Source: Iris pallida (Eukaryota > Streptophyta > Magnoliopsida > Asparagales > Iridaceae). From it: 64,000 nucleotides of DNA. Positions 11,567 to 22,023 of the stretch are shown piece by piece. Below the pieces are notes generated by a model that saw only the letters and a list, made by a program, of their open reading frames with translations, was not told the origin of the DNA and did no database searches. The position numbers were made by a program, and so were the translations under genes. The number at the start of each line of letters is the position of its first letter. Within the stretch, counting starts at the first letter, position 1. The stretch spans positions 11,565,730 to 11,629,729 of the forward strand of contig JANAVB010023996.1 of assembly GCA_029216955.1 (NCBI GenBank), in the 5' to 3' direction.

Positions 11567-11618
11567 CTATTTATAGAATGGAGTGAGCCCTATCTTCTTC
11601 TCCTTTCCGATGTGGGAC
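11567..11618 (-). promoter_or_regulatory. snRNA-like USE plus TATA at the LTR start
   Basis: Minus strand: GTCCCACATCG (11618-11608) then 32 nt then TATAAATA (11575-11568). Known: plant U-snRNA genes use the upstream element RTCCCACATCG, about 33-34 bp from TATA for Pol II. Downstream in the sense direction is the captured leader fragment, not an snRNA. Confidence 0.6.
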
Positions 11619-11645
11619 TAAAAGCAATTTTTCCATGCTTCTACA

Positions 11646-11660
11646 GGACCCCCTTCAAAG
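11646..11660 (-). promoter_or_regulatory. G2 polypurine tract
   Basis: Minus strand CTTTGAAGGGGGTCC abuts TGTAGAAG, the LTR start. The same tract precedes the 3' LTR of G3 at 28040. Confidence 0.75.
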
Positions 11661-11739
11661 TTTCCAAATTGCAAATTTGGAACACATTTAATAAGAAGCA
11701 TGGAAAGTAGAGTTGTTTGGTTGCGGCAATCCAATCAGA

Positions 11740-12780
11740 GGTAGCATGGACATGATAGGTTTGGGTACTTGCTGGGATTTTGTGTGGACTTATCATCCGT
11801 GGCGTACTTGGTTTTAGGTACGGATAATAAGTTGAGAGAGGGAACCATCATATTTACTCAGAGGTGGTATGGACGTGGTAAATATAAGGTTGATGGTAGA
11901 GCTTTCCTACTTAGAGGTGATATGGACATGGTAGGAGTGAACTCGAATGAGGATGCATAGAACAACTCAGAGGTGCTATCAACGTGGAAGTTCCATGCAT
12001 TGGGTGAAAGAATGCTATGGAATAGCTGGGCTCCGAAAGCATGTGATGATGAGGAAAGATGTGGATTGTACTAGGGGACCTAGTACGACATTTGTGGTCA
12101 GCAGAGGACATTTTGTGGACCTATTATCCTTGGCATACCTTGGTTTTAGGTACGGATAATAAGTTTGATAGGGATACCTAGAACAACTCCGCGGTAAGGC
12201 GGATATGGAGGTTCTTGGTATCGGACGAAAGAATGTCATGGAGCAGCTGGGCTCCTGGGGCATGATGAGAGATAATGGGCCTGTACTAAGAAACTTAGCA
12301 AAGGACATTTGTCGGCCTATTATCCTTGGCGTACCCTGGCTTAGGATACGGATAATAGGATGAAAAGGAACCAACATACTTACTCGGAGGTAATGAGGAC
12401 ATGGCAAGCATGAGGTTTTTTTTCACGGCAGAATCTTCCTACTCAAAGGTAATGAGGACATGGAAGGAGTGGACTCAACGGAGGATATTTGTGGACCTAC
12501 TATCCTTGGCGTACTCCGGTTGTGGGTACGGATAATAAGTCGAAATGGAATTAACATACTTACTCAGAGGTAATGAGGACATGGCAAGCATGAAGGTTTC
12601 TTCGACGGAGCCTTCCCACTCAGAGGTATTGAGGACATGGTAGGAGTAGGCTCAATGAAGGGGGTTACATAGGACGACTCAGAGGTAATGAGGACATGGA
12701 AGTTCAATGTAGAGGGGTGATTTGTTTTTGGCGGAATTGAGACGACTCAGAGGTAACATCGACATGGTCGTTTTTGAAAT
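11740..12780. repeat. 3'-region minisatellite A with hairpin units
   Basis: Repeats built on ctcagaggtaatgaggacatgg, alternating with a segment of the form cctattatcc...ggataatagg. That segment appears near 11787, 12120, 12316 and 12498 and is a perfect or near-perfect inverted repeat with about 22-nt loop. The same repeats are in G3 (29600-30110). Confidence 0.8.
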
Positions 12781-12894
12781 TTGTGGATCTGTTACCCTTT
12801 TTGTGTACTGGGAGTGCGGGTAGTGGATCATGAGGAAGGAGCTCCTTCAGGAAGAAACTTCAAAGGTATGGTCATACATAACTTTCTCCCGTAA

Positions 12895-13245
12895 GAGTGA
12901 CCGGGATGTAAGTTCAGGGGTACCAGCGGGTACATAACTCGACAATCCATGAATTTTGGAATCAAAGTGTAAGTTCAGAGGTACCAGCGGGTACATGACT
13001 CAATAATCTAGAATATTGTGAGAGTGAGTTCAGCGGTACCAGCGGGGTACATGACTCGATGGTCTGGAATATTGTGTAAGTGAGTTCAGCGGTATCAGCG
13101 GGTACATGACTCGAAGATCTGGAATATTGTGAGAGTGAGTTCAGCGGTACCAGCGGGTACATGACTCGATGATCTGGAATATTGTGAGAGTTTGTTCAGC
13201 GGTACCAGCGGGTACAAGACTCGATGATCGGAATATGTCGTTTAG
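12895..13245. repeat. 3'-region minisatellite B (about 56 bp)
   Basis: About six copies of a unit starting gttcagcggtaccagcgggt and ending near tggaatattgtgagagtga. It lies just after the integrase stop of G2. G3 has the same array at 30185-30535. Confidence 0.85.
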
Positions 13246-13249
13246 ACAT

Positions 13250-13425
13250 AGTATTTCTTCAGGAACTTGCCGTTGATGGGCAACATGAGCAAGTCTCCAT
13301 TTTGTTTTGCGAGGCGGGTAAGCACCGTTGAAGAATACGGCCTCAATGATAAACGGCCCTTCGCATTTTGGCTAGAATTTGCCGGCGGTTTTGTGAGTCA
13401 TGACCATCAGCCTCAATGATAAATG
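13250..13425 (-). pseudogene. G2 integrase C-terminus
   Basis: The reading matches the last 55 or so residues of G3 integrase (NGAYRL-type motif, then the lysine- and valine-rich end). The copy is truncated at 13425; a 20-bp stretch (cctcaatgataaa..ggccc) occurs at 13341 and again at 13411, marking the breakpoint. Confidence 0.7.
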
Positions 13426-13429
13426 GCCC

Positions 13430-14660
13430 TTCCCGTTAAGGCTGTATTGGACTCTGACCGTTACGCACCTCCTAGGGGTAACCTAAAGAGATCTACGGTA
13501 CCACGTGCCCTACACAGCCAAAGTGCTATGCCAACCACTATGTTGGATTCTGAATACTACGCACCCTTTCGGGGTAGTAGAACGAAATCCAAGGTAGCAC
13601 GTGCCTTGTTCAACCAACGTACTATGCCAATAGCAGACCAAAGGCTCGCATTGTATGTTACAGGCACAGCCAATTGAAAGCTATAAAAAACTGGTCCGAA
13701 TGCTTCGATGCCTCGACCGATAGAACCCCGCTGTCACTCTAGCACTCATGTGCACAAATAAAGCCAGGGGGTACACTCTACTAAGAAAGACTCACGCGAA
13801 CAGTGTTCTTGTAAGCATGGAAGGAGTCTACCTTATCAATAATTTTTTATCAGGACCTAAGCGTCTTCCACATGCAGGAACTAAGAAAAGAGAAGCTATC
13901 TCCATATCGTCACTCCGGTGCACATCTTTCTTGCGCATGCAATGGGGGTACAGGAATGAAGAACTCAACGCTTTCCTACAAGGATAAAGCAGAAGAGGAG
14001 CCTACGGCGGAAGGTATGCCTAAATTAAGGCATACTTGCACCCAGATAACCATCAAATGTTGCTGTCACCAGGTAGCCACATCACCACCAAAGAGATAGT
14101 CCGTCTTCCAAAGACTGTAACCAATGGCGGCTATACATCAGAGACTCGACCGGGGGTCATCGAACGAGGAAGAAGAGAAACTCCGTATTTTTCTATGCAA
14201 TACGGCACAGGTTCTCCATCTCTCAAGCAGCTGTCCAAAAACTCTTCCATCTCGGACAAGAAGCCCAAGAAGCGGCCTAAGAGTAGCAAGACGAATGTAC
14301 CCAACACAGGTGTGTTCCAACACACGTACGCCAAGTCTAGCTCCTTGCCATAAAAAGATGCCACGTCAGATGCTAGTAGCCAGTCATCCACCATTCATGA
14401 CAATCTCGCTTTCCAATCCAACGTAGGGTTGTATGACAGAGATACCTCTGCAGGCGCAAGTAGCCAAAAGCGGAGGGAAGCAATTACAATGATTCAGAGG
14501 ATGAATGCAACCAGCCGATCTATCATCAAGACAATGGGACTCAGCCCTCTGAACTGCAGAGCAAAAGATCTAATGTCCCTTCAACCCACTCGCATATGGT
14601 GTCCGTGTTTATGGCCGAAGGTGACAACAATACGGAAAGCAGCGAAGGTTCTAGCAGCAA
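13430..14660 (+). pseudogene. C2 leader ORF remnant
   Basis: Two in-frame near-repeats are visible, LDSDRYAPPRGN and LDSEYYAPFRGS, followed by ARALFNQRTMPIADQRLAL. They match the H leader (LDSERYAPSRDN, LDSQYYVPSRDR) at 26500-26700. Later, TCTQITIKCCCHQ (about 14030-14070) matches the HCTQVIVNYCC segment of the G3 leader. Stops are frequent. Confidence 0.65.
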
Positions 14661-14669
14661 AAATGTAAA

Positions 14670-16240
14670 GAGGTTCTAGAGGAGAGCCTAAACACGTTGA
14701 ACATTACTATGAAGTCCTTATCTTCTATTATCCTGGAGATCAAGGAGTGATTGATCCCCTCTGGCTCCACTCCTGCTCCAGACCCCGAGGCTAATGGTGG
14801 GTCCAATGTGCTTTCCATCGCGAGCCAAGTAGCGCCAGTATCATCTACTCCATCAACAACCGGGCCTACAGTGTCGAATGAAATGTAGCAAGCCATCAAA
14901 GAATTGTACACTCGCTATGATGCCAAAGAAAAGCGAGCAATACTCTAAAGGATGGGGATTCGATAGCCATATCCTGCCGAATAGGATAATGTGATCTATC
15001 ATCCCAAACATAATTCGCAGATGCTCACGCCGTTCGATGCGAAGGAGTCTTCCCGCCGATACTTAAGATACTTTGCCTCAGTCACGGGGCATCTACCAAG
15101 GGATGATGCCTTCCTCACCAACATATTCGTAGGAGCCCTACAGGGGGTGGCCTACGAATTGTTTTGCAGGCTTCCGAACAACTGCATTTCGTCTTTCGAA
15201 GATTTGAAGAACCTATTTCTCAATCGATTCTAAGAAGTAGGAATGGACACGGCGATGTCGGCTCTCATGGACATCGTTTAGAAGAAGAAAGAGCCGGCAC
15301 GTGCATACATTGAGCACTTCCATCAGGCCGTATTGAGGTTACCTCCTGGTATACCTGAGCCCATGCTTATGGACTCCTATCGTAAGAACATGCTTCCTGC
15401 GATCAAGTTGTGGTACAGTGCTCCATGTGTAGAGTGGATGTCATTCATCACAGAGGCAGATGTAGCTCAAAGAAAAGCACATAATGCACAATTGCTGGGA
15501 CTGAACTTCCCCTCCCTCGTTGGTAAAAGGAAGTGATCATCCGACAGCGAAGATAAAAAAGGAAAGCAAGCCATGACCGTCAACATTTCCAAAGGTTCGG
15601 TATCAGCGAACCCAAAGCCTGCCGAAGCGTAGAGGCCGAAAGATACCTACTCTTTCAATGACGAAGACACACTAGAACTCTTCGATATGTTAAAAGAGTG
15701 GTGAACTTCAGCTCCCGCCACCTAAGCATCCCGATGGAAAAGGTGGACAATCCAAAATATTGCCACTACCACCAGTATGTCTATAATGCGACGCATGATT
15801 ATTACGTATTGAAAAGACAAATTCAGCTCCTTATCGATGCTAAAGTTATCACACTCGACTACAAGGAGAAGACTGTTACCGCCAACCTAGTCACTCTCCA
15901 GTTCTAAAGCTTTCTGAGAATAGAGGCTCAAGACGGCATCGTCCCCATCCCGAGAGCAACGATGGATGTAGTTAATCTTCCACCGGCACGTGACAATGCC
16001 CAAGGCCTCATCCCATTTATGATGCCGCTAGATAAAGTAATGTGGATCCATCCCGATCTTACTCCAGACATGATGACCCCTGCAGTGTGCTCTGTCAAGG
16101 GAAAGAAGGTCAGGTCGTGTCGCATGATTTCTACGACAACTGATGACACCCTAGTTACCACTCGCTCGGCTCACCAGTGAGAAGAGAACCAAGATCTAGA
16201 GGAAAAAACACCTTCGCCCGTCGCGGCCAATGCCACCGAT
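14670..16240 (+). pseudogene. C2 gag remnant
   Basis: Readings include ITMKSLSSIILEIK, then ESSRRYLRYFASVTGHLPRD and NIFVGALQGVAYELF (15040-15160), then LPPGIPEPMLMDSYRKNMLP, aligned with the G3 capsid domain. PKYCHYHQYVYNATHDYY (about 15750-15810) equals the Cys/His-rich segment of G1/G3, and VMWIHPDL (16040) the conserved end. Five or more stops interrupt it. Confidence 0.75.
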
Positions 16241-16243
16241 ATA

Positions 16244-17045
16244 TTGGAAGCAGGCCTATCTCAACCGCCTATTGCAGATAAGCAGAAGCAGAAGGAGGTT
16301 CACTTTGACAAGCCTCTGAGAAAAAACTCGGCAGTAGTGCTAATCAAGCCCTACAATTTTAACATATTGGCACAGCTGGCCAATACTTCGGTTCGACAAT
16401 CACTCTTCAAGCTTGTCCGTCTCTCCAAAGAGACAAGAGATGCCCTCAGCGAAGCTTTGCAGAATGCTGACTCCTTCCTCACTCATGTACAACCACCCAA
16501 GGAGAACCCGGCTGAATGTCTACATTGTCACAGTGTGGTCGAGGTGGTCCCTAACATCACCTTCACTCAACAAGATATGCTACTGAAGAACAATCGACAC
16601 AATCGACCCCTGTACTATACAGGATACGTTGGTGCCATTAAGGTCGATCGTATCCACATCGACCATGGCCCTTCTCTCAGCATCATCCCTCAGAGTTTAC
16701 TCCAAGCATTGGGGATCCTAATGCATCATCTAACCCCGTCGACACTACAATCATCGGTTTTAACGCTAAAAAAAGTGAACCCCTGGACAAGATCCGCCTG
16801 AAATACCAAACAGCCGATCTCAAGACTAATGTTACTTGCTACGTCATTGATGCCGACATAAACAACAACATGTTGCTGGGACGACCATGGATTTATGAAT
16901 ATATGATCGTGCCCTCTACTCTCCATCAATACATGAAGTATGTGGCCAGCGATGGAACTATCAAGATCAAGTTCGCTGACATTGTTCTCTTTCGAGGACT
17001 CGAGGCGTACTGTACATATACTGATCTGTACAAATCAGTCCTATA
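16244..17045 (+). pseudogene. C2 aspartic protease remnant
   Basis: The 185-codon open part contains VDRIHIDHGPSLSIIP, aligning with G3 VDRMHIDLGSSISIIP. Asp and Gly are kept but the middle residue is His. After a frameshift near 16795 come TCYVIDADINNNMLLGRPWI and the ADIVLFRGLEAY segment, ending at a stop near 17045. Conserved spacing supports a retropepsin fold. Confidence 0.7.
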
Positions 17046-17084
17046 GGACAACGACGCCAATGACGCCGACGACGAAGCAGAGAG

Positions 17085-18480
17085 TGTAACGCCCCAGTCC
17101 CAAAATATATGGGACTAAAAATGTAGACATGTCAACCGTATAATAAATATACGTAAGCTGTAACTGCAATAAAACGAAGGCTAACTAATCTCATCCACAA
17201 TATAAAGATAAAAATTTTATAGAATTAAGTAAGAATTTGTCCTTTGTATATGATGTTGGGCGGACACAAATCCACTACCAACTAGTAAAAGAAGAAATAC
17301 ATGAACAAAAAATGATTTGGCAAAGAGCGACATGGACGATCTAAGAGCAATCATCTTCGAAGGAATAGAGAAAATCATGGTCTTGGCTAGAACAACTGCA
17401 AAGAGGCAAGAACACACAAGTGAAGAGATCACCAGGTCCTCAGAGGGACGTAACAAGATACATAATATCTTACGATACATAAAATCCTGCCATAAAACTG
17501 AATATAAATATGCTTAATAATAAGTCAAATCTGATTATAACATGGTCCAATACTCCATCATTGAATTAGCGTACCATCCCTCCAACCAAACAAGGATAGA
17601 AGATGGCATCCTAATCCATGATGAAATATCTTTCCATGCCATGAATCCAATATAGAATCTGGACCGCCACAAGGTTCTGTACCTTCTCATCGAAGTAGTG
17701 AGCCACACCTATAACAAAATAAGGACAAGATATGACAAACTAGTCTACAATAAGTTACTGTTCCAAGCCGCGATCAGATATAAGTAACCAAACCAAAAGT
17801 ACCCATACCTAACGGATAAGGTAGCCTAACCATTCTAAGTGAATGTAATTTTTAAGAATACACCTCCAACGCATGGGCTCTCTGGCTAAAATAGGATCGT
17901 TATAGTCCCCCTTGGGTCACCAGGGGCCCTGTAATGATGTAAGATCATGACGTTTTGCAGAACGTCAGTGGTCGTCAGAAAAATAAAAGGTAATCTCACC
18001 CGCGTCTCCGACGGAGCTCACGGATTACAAAAGATAAAGTGTGTAGTAGCCCATATGCTAAGGAGTTGTCCTTCCCGCCCCATGCCTATTTGTTGTCTTC
18101 ATAACACATAACCTCTATAACCGCTAAGTCAAACTATCAAGCAATACTATTAGCGGTTGACCCTATCGCACGACTTATACGTATTGGTGGCCAGCCAGTC
18201 ACGTATGTTCGCGTTCTATATGCGACTCGTGACTTCCTGGCACAAACGTGTCAAGACCTAAGAATGCAACACAATAAAAGGGTTGTCCCTTAACTCTAAG
18301 GCTAATGCGTATAAAAATGATAAATAACAGGAAGTAGAGCTATACAGTATAATGTATCTAATTTATGACAGTATAGCACAGTTTAATTTACATAAAATGA
18401 AATAATAAATAAATATATGAAGTATGAGAAAAAATAAATAGGCAAATAGAAAGGTATCTTGCCTGGTAGTGACGCCTGGT
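17085..18480 (+). repeat. Left T arm (inverted, LTR-like)
   Basis: Starts TGTAACGCCCCAGTCCC. It is similar, in inverted orientation and with clear divergence, to 24930-26087: shared stretches include cctcagagggacgtaacaagat (17440), tcatccacaa, and ggtatcttgcctgg at the inner edge (18462). No coding capacity is evident. It could be an LTR of an unrecognised element; the start resembles plant chromovirus LTRs. Confidence 0.55.
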
Positions 18481-18613
18481 GGGGTAAAATGATCAAGGTG
18501 GTACAGCACATGATTTCGGTGTTACAACTATGCGAGATGGCCTCTGACGATAGCACAGACTATTCCATCGAATCCAGAATTATCAATTTAGCTAGGGCTA
18601 CTAGGAGGAGTAC

Positions 18614-20400
18614 TGTGACCACCACTTTTCTAAATTGGGGTATTTTAGTAATTCTGTGATATTTTTGAATTTTTATTATTTTATTAGTTATTTTGATTGG
18701 TGTGTAGCTTTGAATGGTGATTTTTGTAGTAGAAGGTGGTATAACCTTAGTCAACCTTGATTAGAAGCCTAACCATGTGATTAGAATTATTTTTAGCTTT
18801 TTCGATTTTAATTTAGAGCTATTATCCATTTTAGGAAACATTTAAATCATTTTTTAAGTCATTTTACACATAGCCTTTATGCTTTTTGGTCAATGGGCCT
18901 TTAAACAAACTTAAGGAGTGCTTGGCCCTTGACCAAACCCTAAACCTAATCCCTATACCCCTGGCCGGCCATAAACAGCAGCCTCCCTTTTTATTGTGTT
19001 TAAACCTAGTAGCAGTCACAAGCTCAGAAACCCAATTTTTTTCTCTTCTCCTCCAAAGGTCCCATTTTCTCGTTTATAAACCAAATCCTTCCAAAAAGTG
19101 TGCTGCGATCTTTGGGAGGAGAGGAACCTGCTAGAGACTTGCTAGCGATGTATGGGAGGCGTTTGACCGAAGAAAATCGATATCGACGCGTTTGGAGGCA
19201 CATTACATTGATATTTTGACTCTTAATAGGTACACCGCTATAAACACTTGTTATTCCTGATTTTTATTCCTAGATGCATCCAAATAGGTATCCCGAACCT
19301 GTGCACAAAGTTTGTTAGGTTTTTGTGTTCGTTTGGTTGCCGTATCGGACACGTGTCGGTCCATTTGAACACGTGTTCAACGAAATGCCACTTAGAACTG
19401 AAAGTTGATATTTTTTTATTCTATTTTCACGAATTTCTTGCTATTATTATTTGAAATAACTTTTGTTAATACAGATCTTGATTCGACACGATTTCAGTGT
19501 CCGAATATGACACGAACACGTGTGCTCGAGGCTCATTCACGCCCTTCGATCTGAGTGTCATAACTCGACGCATATGACTCTGTTTTGTGTGAAATTTCAT
19601 GGACACGTTGGGGCAACCTCTGCTCATGTGCTCTTAAAATTTTACGACATTTTGCGAAGCGTGCACGGAGAAATCCAGCGCAAATGGGTCAGCCCGTACT
19701 GCGCACGCGGCTAAAAAGTGCCGTTGACACGGCCTTCGTACGCGAACATGACACGACAAGGACCTATTTCAGGAGCACAAGCATGAAGCCCTAGACCTAG
19801 GCTACCGAGGGACCCGATCTCGAGACACGACGTGGCTCGAATCGTGAGCCACGGGGCTCGACACGCGCCCACGAGGCCGCGTGCGCGCGCGCACAGCCGC
19901 GCGGGTTCACCTATCCTGTGTCACGTGGACGCAATGTGGTATCGTATCAATATGTCACAGAACTAGACCAGGACCCCACCTAGCTATATGTACGAGTACG
20001 AGGCTTCTTGTGTTGCATGTGGCGTTCAATCTAGCGAAAACGTATGTGCACGTGCACTTGTCAATGCACGTGTATCGGGTTTTCTCCGATACGCACTCCC
20101 TGGACACGATACGGACACGGGTTCGACCCAGTGAGTACCCAAGCATGTCACACACGTATACACCTTCGTGTTTGCCAAGTTTCACGGGTTCTAGTTGAGT
20201 GATGTGCGTTTTGGGCTTTGTGTTAGATTTTTGGGTATCTATTTATATATTTTTGAATTAATTTTGTTATAATTGATTTTCTGAGAATTAAACTCAGAAT
20301 TTCTGAGTTTATATTATGCTAATTAGATTCTGGACTTGTTGGTATTAACCTCTATTTATACTTTCAAGTGATACTATCATATGTTATATATATAGCTCTT
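18614..20400 (+). other. LTR-like segment, no gene
   Basis: Starts TGTGACCACCACTTTTCTA and shares with 61440 onward the beginning, the ccatgtgattag stretch (18774) and similar AT-rich text, so both may be LTRs of one chromovirus-like family. Possible TATA at 19072 (tttataaacc). 19470-20200 is GC-richer with many CACGTG/ACACGTG-like words. 18481-18613 holds nothing I recognise. No end is identified. Confidence 0.4.
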
Positions 20401-20404
20401 TATA

Positions 20405-20479
20405 TCTCTATGTATATATATATATATATACATATAAGGTTATATATATAAGGATGTATATATAAAAAATATATAAGGT

Positions 20480-20544
<65 letters not shown>

Positions 20545-20545
20545 T
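20405..20545. repeat. (TA)n microsatellite
   Basis: Interrupted tatata runs, the longest ending at 20541. The LINE starts directly after it, so the tract marks its insertion point or 5' junction. Confidence 0.9.
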
Positions 20546-20679
20546 CGCTCTCTCTCTTCCTTGAGAGAGCGCCGCGTCTAGAACCCTAATCTACCGATTC
20601 CGGCTTGGCCTCTGTCCGGGCCAGCGTCTCTCCCACGACCGGATCATTTGACCGTCGTGTCTCAGCCTTGACGGTTCAT

Positions 20680-21837
20680 GGCATCGAAATCCTTTACGGA
20701 GGTGGTTGGGACTCCTCAGGCAGCCCATCGATCTCTATTAGAACTCCTTCCTTCTCGAAGGGGGTCCCTGTTGTCTCCTTTTCCGAAGAAGATGAACAGA
20801 TCCTGATCCCGCCTTTCAGATTCGCATTGATTGGGAAGTTCTCCCATGCCCGACCACCCATCGATATAATTCAAAAGTCCTTTATGGGCTTCCAGTTCAC
20901 CTGTGAGGTGTAGGTTGGGGTGATCGACCCTAAACATATTATTATTCGGCCGTCTCTTGAGATCGACTTTTTTTGCCTTAGGGCGGAAGAGATCTGGTAT
21001 GTTGCTAAGGCTCCAATACCTGTTTTCCGTTGGTCTAAAGACTTCAGTGCTGCTCAAGAATCCCCTTTGGCTCCCACATGGGTATCTCTACCTAGCCTTT
21101 CTCATCAGCTCTTTGCGAAGAATGCTCTCTTTTCTATAGTAATAGGAATTGGTACTCCTCTCAAACTAGATAGAGCGACATAAGTATTTTTACGACCTAG
21201 TACAGCTCGTGTCTTTGTGGAGGTGGACGCGAGTAAACCTCTCCCTCCAGTGGTTCGTATTAATCTTCCTAATGGGCGTACCTTTATGCAGAAGATTGAA
21301 TATGAAACCATTTCTAAATTCTGCTCTCTGTGCAAGCATCAAGGCCATACTAGAGATCAATGCAAAGTTAATACAACCAATGCGGTACATCCTCCTCAAA
21401 ATAAGCATAAAGAAATAATTATTGACCCTGCTCCCAATACCACTTCGGTGGGGACCACGAATTTAGAACAAAGGGAACCATCCAATCATGAACTGCCATT
21501 GATTGACCCTGCCATTAATGTCCCACCGCCTCTGACAGATCAGTTTGTCACCTCTGTTCAGGGTGAGCCTACCACTGAGGTACCACCAACCGAAAATACC
21601 AACACTCCCGCAGCCATTTCTTTACCTGTCAATCTACTGCAACCGTCATCTCCTTATACTTCAAATCTTTCATCCCCACGCCTGAATCCTGATAATCCCC
21701 CTTCCCTAACTGTTGATCACTTTGAAGAAGTAAAAGAAGGAGAAATTTGGTCCTGGGCGGATGAAGTCGACGTGGCGGATGTGGTACAGGCAGACGTCCA
21801 ACCCCCAGTAGCAACAGGGGAGCCTATTGCCAATTAG
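20680..21837 (+). pseudogene. LINE ORF1 (DUF4283 plus CCHC zinc knuckle)
   Basis: Start ATG 20680 (MASKSFTEVVGTP), then a frameshift into the frame with PFRFALIGKFSHARP and QKSFMGFQFTCEV, the RNA-binding-like DUF4283 segment. Stops at about 20911 and 21181. From 21217 it is open for 206 codons: PPVVRINLPNGRTF, then CSLCKHQGHTRDQC (C-x2-C-x4-H-x4-C, about 21322-21365), then a proline-rich tail rich in PPT and an acidic WADEVDVADVV end. Known role: nucleic-acid chaperone binding LINE RNA. Confidence 0.75.
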
Positions 21838-22023
21838 TCAGGAGATTCTGGAGTTGCCCCACCTGTTGACTCGGCCACTCGTGTGGCAACCGATGGCGAC
21901 AGATCAAATCTTCCCCCAGTCATCCCAGGGACCTAGAAGAAAAAGAAAGCTCCACCACTTCCGGCCACTCGCCTCCTCCGCTCAGCAGCTAAGCTTGCAC
22001 AAACTCCTCCCCCGTCCTCCTCT

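Larger units (their letters stand above)
9968..11645 (-). repeat. Tat LTR shared by G1 and G2
   Basis: Minus strand begins TGTAGAAGCATGG (11645) and ends CATGGCAAACA (9968), so TG...CA. The low side abuts a primer-binding site and leader ORF; the high side abuts a polypurine tract and an integrase end. It therefore acts as 5' LTR of G1 and 3' LTR of G2. At 1678 bp it is longer than the 1187-bp LTRs of G3, because the U3 holds a leader-gene fragment and an expanded CCGCATG repeat. Confidence 0.8.
11646..13425 (-). mobile_element. Tat element G2, 3' part only
   Basis: A second copy represented only by its integrase end (13250-13425), a minisatellite-filled 3' untranslated region and the polypurine tract, joined directly to the LTR it shares with G1. 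It is cut at about 13425 where unrelated plus-strand C2 sequence starts. Unlike G3 it has no antisense gene in its 3' region. Confidence 0.75.
13430..17084 (+). mobile_element. Decayed Tat-like remnant C2 (leader, gag, protease)
   Basis: Plus-strand sequence related to H and more distantly to G1/G3. It holds leader, gag and protease in order, then stops at 17084 where the left T arm begins (TGTAACGCCCC). There is no LTR, RT or integrase. Orientation is opposite to every other Tat copy here. Confidence 0.75.

Noticed and set aside
11567..11618. An snRNA gene
   Set aside because: The upstream element and TATA match, but downstream lies leader-gene DNA with no snRNA sequence.
12895..13245. A CRISPR array (regular 56-bp spacing)
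   Set aside because: Units are continuous tandem repeats without unique spacers and lie in a plant retrotransposon.
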